Part shown: piece after piece, positions 24,705 through 34,367 of the stretch | How the letters are laid out: each line of letters starts with the position of its first letter | Position numbering within the stretch: position 1 is the first letter of the stretch | Assembly (NCBI GenBank): GCA_050486225.1 | Contig: JBJHCV010000012.1 | Location: 1 to 60,448, forward strand | Length of the DNA stretch: 60,448 nucleotides | Direction: 5' to 3' | DNA from: JBBDIX01 sp050486225 | GTDB lineage: Bacteria > Actinomycetota > Nitriliruptoria > Nitriliruptorales > Nitriliruptoraceae | Notes under the pieces: generated by a model | Database searches by the model: none | What the model was told of the DNA's origin: nothing | What the model saw: only the letters and a program-made list of their open reading frames with translations | Translations under genes and position numbers: made by a program

Positions 24705-25793
24705 TCACCCGCCGATGTAGGACATCTCCACCCGGGGGCCCGTGAGGCCCTCGGCCGACCGCAGCTCCGACGCACGGTCCGTGCGCGCCGACCACACCTC
24801 ACGGATCAGGTCGGCCAGCCGTTCGTCGGTCCCGCCGTCGCGCAGCGGAGCCCGCAGGTCGTGCCCCTGCGCCGCGAACAGGCACGTGTACAGCTCACCG
24901 ATCGCCGACAGGCGCGCTCGCGTGCAGGTGCGACAGAACGGCCGCGTCACCGACGCGATGACGCCGACGTCACCCGCTCCGTCCAGGTAGCGGTAGCGCT
25001 CGGCCACGGCACCCATGCGTGCGCCCGAGGCGCCTTCCGCGCCGGCATCCACGGGGTCGATCGGATCGATCGGTTCGATGGGCCACCGTGCGGCGATCCG
25101 CTCGACGACCTCCTGCGCGGGCACGACCCGGTCGCGAACCCATCCGTTGGTGGTCCCGACGTCCATGAACTCGATGAACCGGATCGTCGCACCGACCTCT
25201 CGGGCCCACTCGGCCAGCGGTTCGATCTGGTCGTCGTTGACCCCCCGCTGGACGACCGTGTTGACCTTGACCGGATCGAACCCCGCCGCGATGGCGGCCG
25301 TGATGCCGTCGAGCACGGCCGACACCGGTTGGGTCGTGTCCGCGACCCGGCGGAAGGTGTCGTCGTCGAGCGCGTCCAGACTCACGGTGACCCGGTCCAG
25401 ACCGGCCTCGCGCAGGGGCACGGCGAGTCGCGGCAGCAGGATCCCGTTGGTCGTCAACGCGATGTCGTCGATCCCGTCCACCGCGACCAGTTCGGCGAGC
25501 AGGTCCGGAAGGTCCCGTCGCAGCAGTGGTTCGCCCCCCGTGACCCGGAGCTTGGTGACCCCGAGGGTCGCGAAGACACGCACCAGACGGACGATCTCCT
25601 CGAAGGTCAGCAGTTCGCTTCGGTCGAGGAACGCGAAGTCGGGCCCGAACATCTCGCGCGGCATGCAGTAGGTGCAGCGCAGGTTGCACCGGTCCGTGAG
25701 TGACACGCGCAGGTCCTCCACGGGCCGGCCGAGCCGGTCCGTGAGCAGGTCGCCGCCCACCGGGGGGCGCGAGACGTCGGAAGGAGAACCCAT
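24705..25793 (-). CDS. moaA: GTP 3',8-cyclase
   Basis: This radical-SAM enzyme carries out the first step of molybdenum cofactor synthesis. The 362 residues have the SAM-cluster motif CNLRCTYC (near 36-43), GGEPLLRRDL (SAM binding), and the second cluster ligands CRTC...C near the C-terminus (FCRTCTRARLSAIGELYTC). The last two residues are Gly-Gly, the conserved MoaA tail needed for activity. MoaC is not in this window. The gene is divergent from the moaD-moaE fusion, with about 84 bp between. Confidence 0.96.
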   Translation of the reverse strand: MGSPSDVSRPPVGGDLLTDRLGRPVEDLRVSLTDRCNLRCTYCMPREMFGPDFAFLDRSELLTFEEIVRLVRVFATLGVTKLRVTGGEPLLRRDLPDLLAELVAVDGIDDIALTTNGILLPRLAVPLREAGLDRVTVSLDALDDDTFRRVADTTQPVSAVLDGITAAIAAGFDPVKVNTVVQRGVNDDQIEPLAEWAREVGATIRFIEFMDVGTTNGWVRDRVVPAQEVVERIAARWPIEPIDPIDPVDAGAEGASGARMGAVAERYRYLDGAGDVGVIASVTRPFCRTCTRARLSAIGELYTCLFAAQGHDLRAPLRDGGTDERLADLIREVWSARTDRASELRSAEGLTGPRVEMSYIGG

Positions 25794-25877
25794 GATCGAT
25801 CGAGCGTATCGGTGCCGTTACCTTCTCCACAGCGGCGTGGCGCCGATCGTCACGTGTCGACCAGCATCGAGGGGACC

Positions 25878-26618
25878 GTGGACGTCGACGTGCGTCTGTT
25901 CGGTGGGCTCGCGAGCCGTGCCGGACGCCCGGTGGTGCGCATCACCCTGCCCGACCCGGCACGGGTCGCCGACCTGCGGGGGGCGGTCGCCGACCAGGTC
26001 CCACAGATCGCAGGGCTGCTCGACTCGGTGAAGGTGGCGATCGACCTCGAGGTGGCCGACGCCGACGTGGCCGTGACGGCGGACTCGGAGGTGGCCCTGC
26101 TGCCGCCGGTCGCCGGCGGCTCGCACGACGACGCGCCCGGCGACGTCCACGTCGACGGTCCGCCGACACTCGAGCACGTCGACGGGGTCACGGTGCTCAC
26201 GGGACTCGTGGAACCGCCGATCGACGTGGACGCGGCACTGACGCAGATCTGCGCGCCGTCGGTGGGCGGCAGCGTGCTGTTCCTCGGGACGGTGCGGGAC
26301 CACGCGCCCGACCTCGACGGGGTGGTCGGGCTGGACTACTCGGTCTACCCGGACATGGCGCGCCGGGTGCTCGCGGACACCGCCCGGGCCGTCGCCCGCG
26401 ACCACCCGGAGGTCACCGGCGTCGCGCTGCTCCACGCCGTCGGGGAACTGTCCGTCGGTGACCACACGATCCTGGTCGCGTGCGCGTCGGCGCATCGTGC
26501 CGCTGCGTTCGACGCGTGCCAGGACGCACTGGAACGCGTCAAGCGCGACACGCCGGTGTGGAAGCGTGAACGCACGGTGGACGGCGGCCACCGGTGGGTG
26601 GGCCTGCCCGACGACTGA
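25878..26618 (+). CDS. Molybdopterin synthase MoaD-MoaE fusion
   Basis: Residues 1-81 are MoaD, a ubiquitin-like sulfur carrier ending PPVAGG. About 100-245 are MoaE, the large synthase subunit (GGSVLFLGTVRDHAPDLDGV, LDYSVYPDMA, HAVGELSVGDHTILVACAS, VWKRE). MoaD must carry a thiocarboxylate on a free terminal glycine, yet here Gly-Gly at 80-81 is internal. Cleavage after the pair, as reported for mycobacterial MoaX, is therefore expected. The GTG at 25878 follows GAGGGG only 3 bases away, so initiation may be weak. Confidence 0.92.
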   Translation: MDVDVRLFGGLASRAGRPVVRITLPDPARVADLRGAVADQVPQIAGLLDSVKVAIDLEVADADVAVTADSEVALLPPVAGGSHDDAPGDVHVDGPPTLEHVDGVTVLTGLVEPPIDVDAALTQICAPSVGGSVLFLGTVRDHAPDLDGVVGLDYSVYPDMARRVLADTARAVARDHPEVTGVALLHAVGELSVGDHTILVACASAHRAAAFDACQDALERVKRDTPVWKRERTVDGGHRWVGLPDD

Positions 26619-26675
26619 GGGACGCTCGCACGCGACGACGTCGGCCACCCGCGTCCACGGTGCGCGGCCCTCGGG

Positions 26676-27944
26676 TCAGATCCCGGCGGCGATGTCCGAG
26701 CGTCGGTGCAGTCCGCCGAACGTGATGCGCTCCGCCGCGTCGTAGGCGCGATCGCGCGCGTCACCGACGTCGAACCCCAGGGCCGTCACCGACAGCACGC
26801 GTCCGCCAGCGGTGACCAGGCCGTCCTCGTCGGCACGGGTGCCCGCGTGGAACACCACCACGTCGTCGAGGGCGTCGGCCTCCTCCACACCCCGGATCGG
26901 CACGCCGGTCTCGTATGGACCCGGGTAGCCACCGCTCGCGAGCACGACCGTCACGGCTGCCCCCGGGTGCCAACCGATCCGCGCGTCGACGACGTTGCCC
27001 GTCGCGGCGGCACCCAGCAGGGCACCCAGGTCCCCGTCGAGCAGGGGAAGGACCACCTGGGTCTCGGGGTCGCCGAACCGGGCGTTGAACTCGAGCAGTC
27101 GCGGGCCGTCGGCCGTGTCGACCAGACCCGCGTACAGCAGTCCGCGGTACGGGGTTCCGCGGGCGGCCATCTCGGCGAGCACCGGGCGGAACACCACGTC
27201 GACGAGCGGGTCGGCATCGGCCCGCGTGAACGTCGGCACGGGCGCGAACGCTCCCATTCCCCCCGTGTTGAGCCCGGTGTCCCCGTCTCCCGCACGCTTG
27301 AAGTCCTGCGCGGGGGTGAGCAGCACCGCCTCGACGCCGTCGCAGACCGCGAAGACGCTGCGTTCCGGACCGTCGAGGAACTCCTCGATGACCACCCGGG
27401 CGCCGGCGTCCCCGAACACCCGGCGCACCAGCGCGTCGTCCACCGCGTCACGTGCCTCGGCCAGGTCGTCGGAGATCCGCACGCCCTTGCCCGCCGCGAG
27501 CCCGTCGGCCTTCACCACGTACGGCGGCGCGAACCGTTCGAGCGCCTCGAGGGCCTCGTCGCGATCCGACGTCGCGACGTACCCGGCGGTGGGGGCACCC
27601 GACGCCTGCATCACGTCCTTGGCGAATGCCTTGGAGCCTTCGATCCGGGCCGCGGCCGCCGATGGACCGAACACCGGGATCTCACGTCGGCGCAGTTCGT
27701 CGGCTGCACCGGCCACCAGGGGCCCCTCCGGGCCGATGACGACCAGCGACGCGTCGACGGACTCGGCGACCCGCGCGATGGCCAGCGGGTCCGCGAGGTC
27801 CACCGGGTGGTTCGTCCCGAGGCGGGAGGTTCCCGGGTTGCCCGGGGCGGTGACGACCTCCCCGACCGAGGCGCTGGACGCGAGCCGCCAGGCGAGTGCG
27901 TGCTCACGTGCACCCGCTCCGACCACCAGGACGCGGTCGCCCAT
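26676..27944 (-). CDS. purD: Phosphoribosylamine-glycine ligase
   Basis: PurD links glycine to phosphoribosylamine with ATP in purine synthesis. The 422 residues begin MGDRVLVVGAGAREHALAWR and contain the ATP-grasp motifs YVVKADGLAAGKGVRI, VVIEEFLDGPERSVFAV, NTGGMGAFAPVP and LLEFNARFGDPETQ. The ATG is 2 bp after the purA stop, so purA-purD form a tight operon. The protein is complete. Confidence 0.96.
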   Translation of the reverse strand: MGDRVLVVGAGAREHALAWRLASSASVGEVVTAPGNPGTSRLGTNHPVDLADPLAIARVAESVDASLVVIGPEGPLVAGAADELRRREIPVFGPSAAAARIEGSKAFAKDVMQASGAPTAGYVATSDRDEALEALERFAPPYVVKADGLAAGKGVRISDDLAEARDAVDDALVRRVFGDAGARVVIEEFLDGPERSVFAVCDGVEAVLLTPAQDFKRAGDGDTGLNTGGMGAFAPVPTFTRADADPLVDVVFRPVLAEMAARGTPYRGLLYAGLVDTADGPRLLEFNARFGDPETQVVLPLLDGDLGALLGAAATGNVVDARIGWHPGAAVTVVLASGGYPGPYETGVPIRGVEEADALDDVVVFHAGTRADEDGLVTAGGRVLSVTALGFDVGDARDRAYDAAERITFGGLHRRSDIAAGI

Positions 27945-27946
27945 GC

Positions 27947-29254
27947 TCAACCCCGGCCCGCGGGCACGAGCGGGACGTCGCGCCGCACGAGCGTCTGCGA
28001 CCGCTTCGGTCCGATCGAGACCCACGTCACCGGTGCGTGCGCGTGCTCCTCGATGGCGTCGACGTAGTCACGCGCCGCCTTCGGCAGGTCCTCGTAGCGC
28101 TCCACCTCGGAGATGTCGTCACCCCACCCGGGCAGGTCCTCGTACACCGGTCTCGCGTGGTGGACGACCGACTGGTGGGGCGGGAACTGCTCGTGGGTGG
28201 TGCCGTCGTGGGTGTAGGCGGTCGCGATCCGCAGGGTCTCGAACGTGCTCAGCACGTCGAGCTTGGTGAGGAACAGGTCGGTGAACCCGTTGACGCGGTT
28301 CGCGTAGCGCGCGAGCACCCCGTCGAACCATCCCACCCGACGTCGGCGTCCGGTGGTGGTCCCGTACTCCCCACCGATCTCGCACATGCGCGCCCCGACG
28401 TCGTCGAACAGTTCCGTCGGGAACGGTCCCGCACCGACGCGGGTCACGTACGCCTTGGTGATGCCGATCACGCGATCCACGTGTCGCGGGCCGAGGCCCG
28501 CCCCGGTCAGCGCCCCCCCGGCGACCGGGTTCGACGAGGTCACGAACGGGTAGGTGCCGTGATCGAGGTCGAGCATCGTTCCCTGGGCGCCCTCGAGGAT
28601 GATGTGCCGGCCGGCCTCGAGCGACGAGTGGATGAGTTCGGTCGTGTCCGCGAGCAGCGGCGCCATGCGTTGCGCGTAGCCGAGGTACTCGTCGGCGATC
28701 TCGTCGAGGTGCATCGGCAGGCGGTTGTAGATCCGTGTGAGCTGCTCGTTCTTGTGGATCAGGACCGCCTCGAGCTTCTGACGGAAGATCTTCTCGTCGA
28801 ACAGGTCCTGGAAGCGCAGCCCGACGCGCGCGGCCTTGTCGGCGTACGCCGGTCCGATGCCCCGGCGTGTGGTGCCCAGGTTGGCCTTGCCCAGACGCCG
28901 TTCGATCAGCAGGTCGAGTTCCCGGTGGTACGGCATGATCAGGTGCGCGTTGCCCGACACCCTGACCCGCGCGAAGGCGTCCAGTCCGCGCGCCTCGAGG
29001 CCGTCGAGTTCCTCCAGCATCACCCGCGGGTCGAGCACGACCCCGTCGGCGATGATCGGCGTCACGTGCCGGTAGAGGATCCCCGACGGGATCAGGTGGA
29101 GCTTGAAGACCTCGTCACCGACGATGACGGTGTGACCGGCGTTGTTGCCGCCCTGGTAGCGCACGACGAGGTCGGTGGAGTCGGCCAGCATGTCCGTGGC
29201 CTTGCCCTTGCCCTCGTCCCCCCACTGGGCGCCGACGATGATGGTCGCGGGCAC
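27947..29254 (-). CDS. purA: Adenylosuccinate synthetase
   Basis: PurA converts IMP and aspartate to adenylosuccinate using GTP. The 435 residues start MPATIIVGAQWGDEGKGKAT (GTP-binding loop) and include GGNNAGHTVIVGDEVFKLHL, ANLGTTRRGIGPAYADKA, ILEGAQGTMLDLDHGTYPFV and YEDLPGW. GTG 29254 follows AAGGA. It is co-transcribed with purD. Confidence 0.96.
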   Translation of the reverse strand: MPATIIVGAQWGDEGKGKATDMLADSTDLVVRYQGGNNAGHTVIVGDEVFKLHLIPSGILYRHVTPIIADGVVLDPRVMLEELDGLEARGLDAFARVRVSGNAHLIMPYHRELDLLIERRLGKANLGTTRRGIGPAYADKAARVGLRFQDLFDEKIFRQKLEAVLIHKNEQLTRIYNRLPMHLDEIADEYLGYAQRMAPLLADTTELIHSSLEAGRHIILEGAQGTMLDLDHGTYPFVTSSNPVAGGALTGAGLGPRHVDRVIGITKAYVTRVGAGPFPTELFDDVGARMCEIGGEYGTTTGRRRRVGWFDGVLARYANRVNGFTDLFLTKLDVLSTFETLRIATAYTHDGTTHEQFPPHQSVVHHARPVYEDLPGWGDDISEVERYEDLPKAARDYVDAIEEHAHAPVTWVSIGPKRSQTLVRRDVPLVPAGRG

Positions 29255-29354
29255 GCGTCGTCCTTCGCTGCGCGGCTGCTCGGCGAGCAGCGCGCGGTCT
29301 GGGTGGCGGAGCGCGACGTCTCCGGCGGCCGGACGCGGCCACCGTCGGGTGACC

Positions 29355-29570
29355 CTATCGCGCGTCGCGGTCGTCCGTGACGTCGGCCCGGACGGCCCGC
29401 GTCGAGCCGGTGACCAGCAGGACGCCTCCGACGACGATGAGCAGGGCGGGCAGCAACCAGCGAAGGTCGCCCAGCGACAGGGTGAGCGCGTCCACGAGCC
29501 CGATGGTCGCGAAGGTCACGAACAGCACCCCGAACACGAGGGACAGCACGTCGAGTGGGTGGCGGCGCAT
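29355..29570 (-). CDS. Small two-helix membrane protein in the pspC operon
   Basis: The 71 residues contain two membrane helices (about 9-28 and 38-56) joined by a short loop, with a charged tail VRADVTDDRDAR. The ATG overlaps the stop of the PspC gene (TGATG), so it is translated with it. The family is unknown. It may be an accessory to the PspC envelope sensor. Confidence 0.8.
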   Translation of the reverse strand: MRRHPLDVLSLVFGVLFVTFATIGLVDALTLSLGDLRWLLPALLIVVGGVLLVTGSTRAVRADVTDDRDAR

Positions 29571-31042
29571 CAGCGGACCTCCGTGGTCGTGAGGGTCATC
29601 GGAAGGGCTCGTGCCTCGGACTCGTCGAACTCCTCGACCTCGAATGGGCCCTCCTGTTCGAACGGGTCGACCGGGTTCGACCGCACGGTGATCTGGCCGA
29701 CACCGAGCTGGACCTCGATGCGCAGCAGTTCGGACCCGGCGCCCGTGTCGACACGCAGGTCTCGTTCGACGCCCAGACCTCCGACGACCGTGTGGTCGAG
29801 CCGGACCTGCCCCACTCCGACGGCCGCGCGGACCTCGGCGGTGACATCGTCAGGCAGATGGATCTCGACGTCGCCTGCCCCGACGTCGATGAACACCTGC
29901 GTGGGCTGGTCGACGTCGATCTCGCGCAGGTCGAACACGAAGCGTCCCGCCGCGAGGCGGTGGGTGTCGTCGAGCTCCTCGAGGGTGGACGGGGCGACGC
30001 GCAGGTCGCCCGCACCCTCACGCAGGTCCAGGTCGAGCGCCGCCAGTCCGAACGGTCGCGCCAGTTCCACGACCAGCACCAGAGGGACCAGCAGCAGGCC
30101 GACGACGATCAGCCACCGCGCCCGGCCGACGAAGGCGCCGACGAGCAGCCCGAGACCGACGACGAGCAGAGCCCCAGCGACCACGTGGCCCGCGCCGATC
30201 GACCCGACCCCGGCGATCGACAGCATCCAGAGCAGGCCGGCGACCATGGTCGCCACGCCGAGCGTGATGCGTCCGAGCGCGTCGGACGATCGCGCCTTCA
30301 CCGGCGGTGGGGTCCAGGCGGCCGCGGAGTTCCCGCCGCCTTCGGACTCGGTCGCTGCTGGTGGTGAGGTCGCCGGGACCGGCTCGCCGGTCGGCTCCTC
30401 GGAGGTGTCGGTGGTCACGGCGAACTCCTGTGTGGGAGGGTGTGCGGGGTCGGTGGCACCGCTGGTGCCGAAGGGGACCGGCGGGGGCGGACCCGCCGAG
30501 CGGCGCAGGGTCACCGGCGGAACAGCGACACGTCGCCGTTCTCCCGACTGCCACAACGCGACACCGAACGCGATGAGCAGACCTGCGAGCAGCAGATCGC
30601 GTCCGAAGAGGTTGCCGAACACCCAGCCGGGCCCGAACGGCGCGCCGAACAGCCACACCGCTCCCACCACGAGCAGTGTGACCCCGAGCCAGAAGCTCGC
30701 GTCGCGGCCTGTCGCCGACCCCGCGTGCACGGACCCGTCGACCGGCCCCCCCGGGTCCGGTCGCGGCCCGGCCTCGGCCGTTCCCGGCGACAGACCGCGG
30801 GCGAGCGGCGGCTGCGGGTCGTCGTCGGACGGGACGATCAGCACCGCGGCGACGTAGGCGACGAGCCCGAGCCCCTGGGTGACGAACGTCAGCACGACGA
30901 TCAGGATGCGCACGATCGAGACGTCGATCCCGAGGTGGTCGGCGAGCCCCGCGGCCACACCGCCGATGATGCGTCCCTCACGGGGGCGGCGCAGCGGACG
31001 GCGCGTCGCGGTCCGGGTCGTGTCGGCGGACTCGTCGGTCAT
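29570..31042 (-). CDS. PspC-domain membrane protein with adhesin-like C-terminal domain
   Basis: This 490-residue protein has an N-terminal PspC domain (about 17-72: GRIIGGVAAGLADHLGIDVS, IVRILIVVLTFVTQGLGL), further membrane helices near 115-160 and 275-335, and a C-terminal extracytoplasmic beta region (about 350-470: VFIDVGAGDVEIHLPDDV, VEIRL-type repeats) as in LiaF/DUF2154-type proteins. Such proteins usually hold a neighbouring sensor kinase in check. It is divergent from a PspC-type histidine kinase and response regulator. The ATG at 31042 gives the cleanest PspC start. Confidence 0.85.
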   Translation of the reverse strand: MTDESADTTRTATRRPLRRPREGRIIGGVAAGLADHLGIDVSIVRILIVVLTFVTQGLGLVAYVAAVLIVPSDDDPQPPLARGLSPGTAEAGPRPDPGGPVDGSVHAGSATGRDASFWLGVTLLVVGAVWLFGAPFGPGWVFGNLFGRDLLLAGLLIAFGVALWQSGERRRVAVPPVTLRRSAGPPPPVPFGTSGATDPAHPPTQEFAVTTDTSEEPTGEPVPATSPPAATESEGGGNSAAAWTPPPVKARSSDALGRITLGVATMVAGLLWMLSIAGVGSIGAGHVVAGALLVVGLGLLVGAFVGRARWLIVVGLLLVPLVLVVELARPFGLAALDLDLREGAGDLRVAPSTLEELDDTHRLAAGRFVFDLREIDVDQPTQVFIDVGAGDVEIHLPDDVTAEVRAAVGVGQVRLDHTVVGGLGVERDLRVDTGAGSELLRIEVQLGVGQITVRSNPVDPFEQEGPFEVEEFDESEARALPMTLTTTEVR

Positions 31043-31228
31043 CGGTGGGCACTCCGCGCAGTTCGGTCTGCTGCAGCGTCGACGGACGCTCCAGCGGTCG
31101 ACGACAGCATGCTCCCGGCGGGAGGCTCCGGGCATCAGGGAACCCCCTGAACGGACCCTGAGTCGCTCCGGGGCGTCGCCGGGCGACGACGGTGGAGGCC
31201 CGGCGGGTCCTGTGCGACCATTGACGAC

Positions 31229-32470
31229 ATGGAACCCACCACGGACACGTCCGGCGTGCACGGCGCGGGACACCGGCTGCATCGCACCGTCGACGACCGG
31301 GTCGTCGGCGGCGTCGCCGGCGGCATCGGCGCGCGGCTCGGCGTCGACCCCGTGCTGGTGCGCATCGGGTTCGTGGTGCTCACGTTCGCGGGTGGCTTCG
31401 GACTGCTCCTCTACGGCGCCCTGTGGGCGGCGCTGCCGTCCGAACCGCCCGACGCGCCTCGGACGGTGCGCCCGGCCACGACCCAGCAGGGTGTCGCGCT
31501 CGCGCTGGTGCTGCTCGGCCTGCTGCTGCTGCTGCGCGGCGTCGGCCTGTGGTTCGGGGACGCCGTCGTGGTGCCGATCGTGTTCGCGGCCGCCGGATCG
31601 GCGGTCGTGTGGGCGCGCAGCGACGACGACGACCGGGCCCGCTGGTCGGCCGCCACCGCCCAGCTGCGCCCGGGGGCCGCGGTCGCCGCCAGCGCCCCGG
31701 CGTCTCCCGCGAGGGTGATCGTCGGCACGCTCCTCGTGGCGGTCGCGGTGGCGGGCTTCCTCGCCGCCCACGATGCGTTCCGCGCCCTGTGGGACGTGGG
31801 TCTCGCGCTCGTGGCGGCTCTGGCCGGCATCGCCCTGCTGTTCGGTCCGTGGCTGTTCCACCTCACCCAGCAGCTCACGAGCGAGCGTCGCGAGCGGATC
31901 CGACAGGAGGAACGGGCCGAGGTCGCGGCGCACCTGCACGACTCGGTGCTCCAGACCCTGGCCCTGATCCAACGCTCGGCGGACGACCCGCAGCGCACGG
32001 CCGCGCTCGCCCGACGGCAGGAACGCGAACTGCGCGGATGGCTCTACGGGTCGCGCGCCAGCGGCGAGGGCACCCTGTCCGGCGCCATCCAGCAGGTCGT
32101 GGACGAGGTGGAGACGGACCACGCGATCGCCGTCGAGGCGGTGCTGGTGGGCGATGCGCCGCTCGACGACGAGGTGCGGGCACTGGTCGCTGCCGTGCGT
32201 GAGGCCTGCATCAACGCGGCGCGCCACTCGGAGGCACCGACCGTGGACGTGTACGTCGAGGCGTCCGACACCCGCGTGACCGCGTTCGTCCGGGACCGTG
32301 GTGTCGGGTTCGATCCAGCGCGGGTGGAGGCCGACCGGCAGGGCATCCGCCAGTCCATCGTGGCACGCATGGAACGCAACGGCGGCGAGGCTCGCGTCGA
32401 GTCGTCGCCGTCGAGCGGCACCGAGGTGGAGCTTCGGCTGCGCCGCACCCCGACCGAGGAGTCCTCATGA
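31229..32470 (+). CDS. PspC-type sensor histidine kinase
   Basis: The 413 residues combine an N-terminal PspC domain (VVGGVAGGIGARLGVDPVLV), about five membrane helices to residue 210, a HisKA_3 dimerisation helix with the phospho-acceptor in HLHDSVLQTLALIQRS, and a HATPase domain (REACINAARHSEAPTVDVYV, DRGVGFDP). It belongs with NarL-type kinases that sense envelope stress. It overlaps its response regulator by 4 bp. No clear ribosome site precedes the ATG, so leaderless initiation is possible. The ligand is unknown; the adjoining PspC/LiaF-like gene probably modulates it. Confidence 0.92.
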   Translation: MEPTTDTSGVHGAGHRLHRTVDDRVVGGVAGGIGARLGVDPVLVRIGFVVLTFAGGFGLLLYGALWAALPSEPPDAPRTVRPATTQQGVALALVLLGLLLLLRGVGLWFGDAVVVPIVFAAAGSAVVWARSDDDDRARWSAATAQLRPGAAVAASAPASPARVIVGTLLVAVAVAGFLAAHDAFRALWDVGLALVAALAGIALLFGPWLFHLTQQLTSERRERIRQEERAEVAAHLHDSVLQTLALIQRSADDPQRTAALARRQERELRGWLYGSRASGEGTLSGAIQQVVDEVETDHAIAVEAVLVGDAPLDDEVRALVAAVREACINAARHSEAPTVDVYVEASDTRVTAFVRDRGVGFDPARVEADRQGIRQSIVARMERNGGEARVESSPSSGTEVELRLRRTPTEESS

Positions 32471-33117
32471 GTCGCGCGACCACCGTCTACCTCGTCGACG
32501 ACCACCGGCTGTTCCGCTCCGGGGTGCGCGCCGAACTGGGTCAGCACGTCACGATCGTCGGTGACGCCGGTGACGTCGACACCGCCATCCAGCAGATCCG
32601 GGGGCTGCGCCCCGACGTGGTGATCGTCGACGTCCACATGCCGGGTGGGGGCGGGCGCACGGTCATCGAGACGGTGCTGGAGACCCATCCGGACGTGCGC
32701 TTCCTCGCGCTGTCGGTGTCGGACGCGGCCGAGGACGTGATCGACGTGATCCGGGCCGGGGCGCGGGGCTACGTCACCAAGACGATCGCGCCCGACGACC
32801 TCGTCGACGCCATCGGGCGCATCCACCAGGGCGACGCGGTGTTCGGCCCGCGCCTCGCCGGGTTCGTGCTCGACGCCTTCGCCGGGGACCTGCCCCCCGG
32901 CGTCGACACGTCCGACCCGGAGCTCGACCAGCTGACCTCGCGGGAGAAGGAGGTGCTTCGCCACATCGCGCGCGGCTACACCTACCGGGAGATCGGCACG
33001 AGGCTGCACATCTCGGTCAAGACGGTGGAGACCCACGTGTCGGCGGTGCTGCGCAAGCTGCAGCTGTCCAACCGGCACGAACTCACGGCGTGGGCGGCGG
33101 GTCGTCACCTGCTGTGA
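32467..33117 (+). CDS. NarL/FixJ-family response regulator
   Basis: This 216-residue transcription factor has a receiver domain with DD at 11-12, the phospho-acceptor D58 in VVIVDVHMPGGGG, conserved Thr/Ser (LALSVS) and Lys (YVTKTI). A LuxR-type HTH follows (TSREKEVLRHIARGYTYREI, ISVKTVETHVSAVLRK). It is the partner of the upstream kinase. Likely targets include the divergent pspC operon. Confidence 0.94.
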   Translation: MSRATTVYLVDDHRLFRSGVRAELGQHVTIVGDAGDVDTAIQQIRGLRPDVVIVDVHMPGGGGRTVIETVLETHPDVRFLALSVSDAAEDVIDVIRAGARGYVTKTIAPDDLVDAIGRIHQGDAVFGPRLAGFVLDAFAGDLPPGVDTSDPELDQLTSREKEVLRHIARGYTYREIGTRLHISVKTVETHVSAVLRKLQLSNRHELTAWAAGRHLL

Positions 33118-34336
33118 CCGGGTCGTCCACGTGTCCGGGACGGGCCGCGACCAGCCCCCCGATGAGCTTGGGGATCATCAGCGCGAACAGGAACCACAGG
33201 GGCACCGTCCAGCCACCGGTCACGTCGTGCACGAAACCGATCGTGATCGGGCCGAGTGAGGCGATGAGGTAGCCGAAGCCCTGGACCATGGACGACAGCG
33301 CCGAGGTGCCGTCCGGCGTGCGGGCACGCAGACCGAGCAGCAGCAGCGCGAACGGGAACGCGCCGAGTCCGATCCCGAGCAGGATCGCCCACAGCATCGG
33401 CGCGGCCAGTGGTGCGGCGAGCAGTCCGACGTAGGCGAGCACCGACGCGACGATCAGCAGCACGACCCAGCCCCGCTGGTCCTCGCTGCGCGCGGCCAGG
33501 GCCGGCACGATCAGTGCGATCGGGGCACTCACGAGCATCACGACGCTGGTGAGCACGCCGGCGTGGCCCGCCGCGAGCCCCAGGTCCCGGTAGATCGTGG
33601 GAAGCCATCCCATCACGACGTAGGCCTCGAAGCTCTGGAACCCGAAGAACAGCGTGAGCCCCCAGGCCTGCGCGTTGCGGCGCACCCGCATCGCCACCTC
33701 GGTCGCCACCGGGCGTTCACCCACCCGCCCCGGACCGGGGACCACGCGGAGGTCGGCCCGGGTCAGCCCCGTGCGCCCACGAAGCGCGAACCACGGGACG
33801 AGGGTGATCGCGACCGGCACGGCCCACAGTCCGATGCCTGCCCGCCAGCCGCCGAACGCGTCCGCGAGCGGGACGCTCACCGCTGCGGGCAGCGCCGACC
33901 CGACCACGAGCGCGACCGAGTAGAACCCGGTCATCACGCCGACCCGGTCGGGGAACCACACCTTGACCGCCACGGGCAGCAGGACGTTGACGATCGCGAA
34001 CCCGCTCACGGCCGCCAGGGTCGGCACGAGGATCGTCGCCACGTCGGGTGCGAACGCGCGCACGATGATCCCGACCAGTCCGACGGCGAGCGAGCCCACG
34101 AGCGCGGTGGACACGCCCACGCTGCGCGCGAACCGTGCGGCCGCGAGGCCAACGAGGCCGAAGCACAGGGCCGGGATGGTCGTGAGGATCCCGGCGACGG
34201 TGTCACTCATCGCGACGTCCGCCTGGATGTCACGCAGCAGGGCACCGATACTGGTCACCGACGCACGCAGGTTGAGCGCAGTGAACACCAGGGTCACGGC
34301 GAGCACCCCGGTGGGTGCCGTGCGCCGCGACGTCAC
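33083..34336 (-). CDS. CynX/NimT-family MFS transporter
   Basis: The 417-residue protein has about twelve membrane helices and the NimT/CynX start LAVTLVFTALNLRASVTSIG. That group includes cyanate and 2-nitroimidazole transporters, but the substrate here is open. GTG 34336 follows GAGGG. It lies 31 bp after the aldehyde dehydrogenase gene in the same direction, so both may act on one compound. The 3' end overlaps the convergent response regulator by 35 bp. Confidence 0.88.
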   Translation of the reverse strand: MTSRRTAPTGVLAVTLVFTALNLRASVTSIGALLRDIQADVAMSDTVAGILTTIPALCFGLVGLAAARFARSVGVSTALVGSLAVGLVGIIVRAFAPDVATILVPTLAAVSGFAIVNVLLPVAVKVWFPDRVGVMTGFYSVALVVGSALPAAVSVPLADAFGGWRAGIGLWAVPVAITLVPWFALRGRTGLTRADLRVVPGPGRVGERPVATEVAMRVRRNAQAWGLTLFFGFQSFEAYVVMGWLPTIYRDLGLAAGHAGVLTSVVMLVSAPIALIVPALAARSEDQRGWVVLLIVASVLAYVGLLAAPLAAPMLWAILLGIGLGAFPFALLLLGLRARTPDGTSALSSMVQGFGYLIASLGPITIGFVHDVTGGWTVPLWFLFALMIPKLIGGLVAARPGHVDDPVTAGDDPPPTP

Positions 34337-34367
34337 GCGGCCCTCGTGACGTCGGTCGGGGTGGGCC

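Noticed and set aside
25794..25877. Possible molybdenum-cofactor riboswitch between moaA and the moaD-moaE fusion
   Set aside because: Only about 84 bp separate the divergent starts, too little for the known Moco RNA fold, and no conserved stems were recognised.
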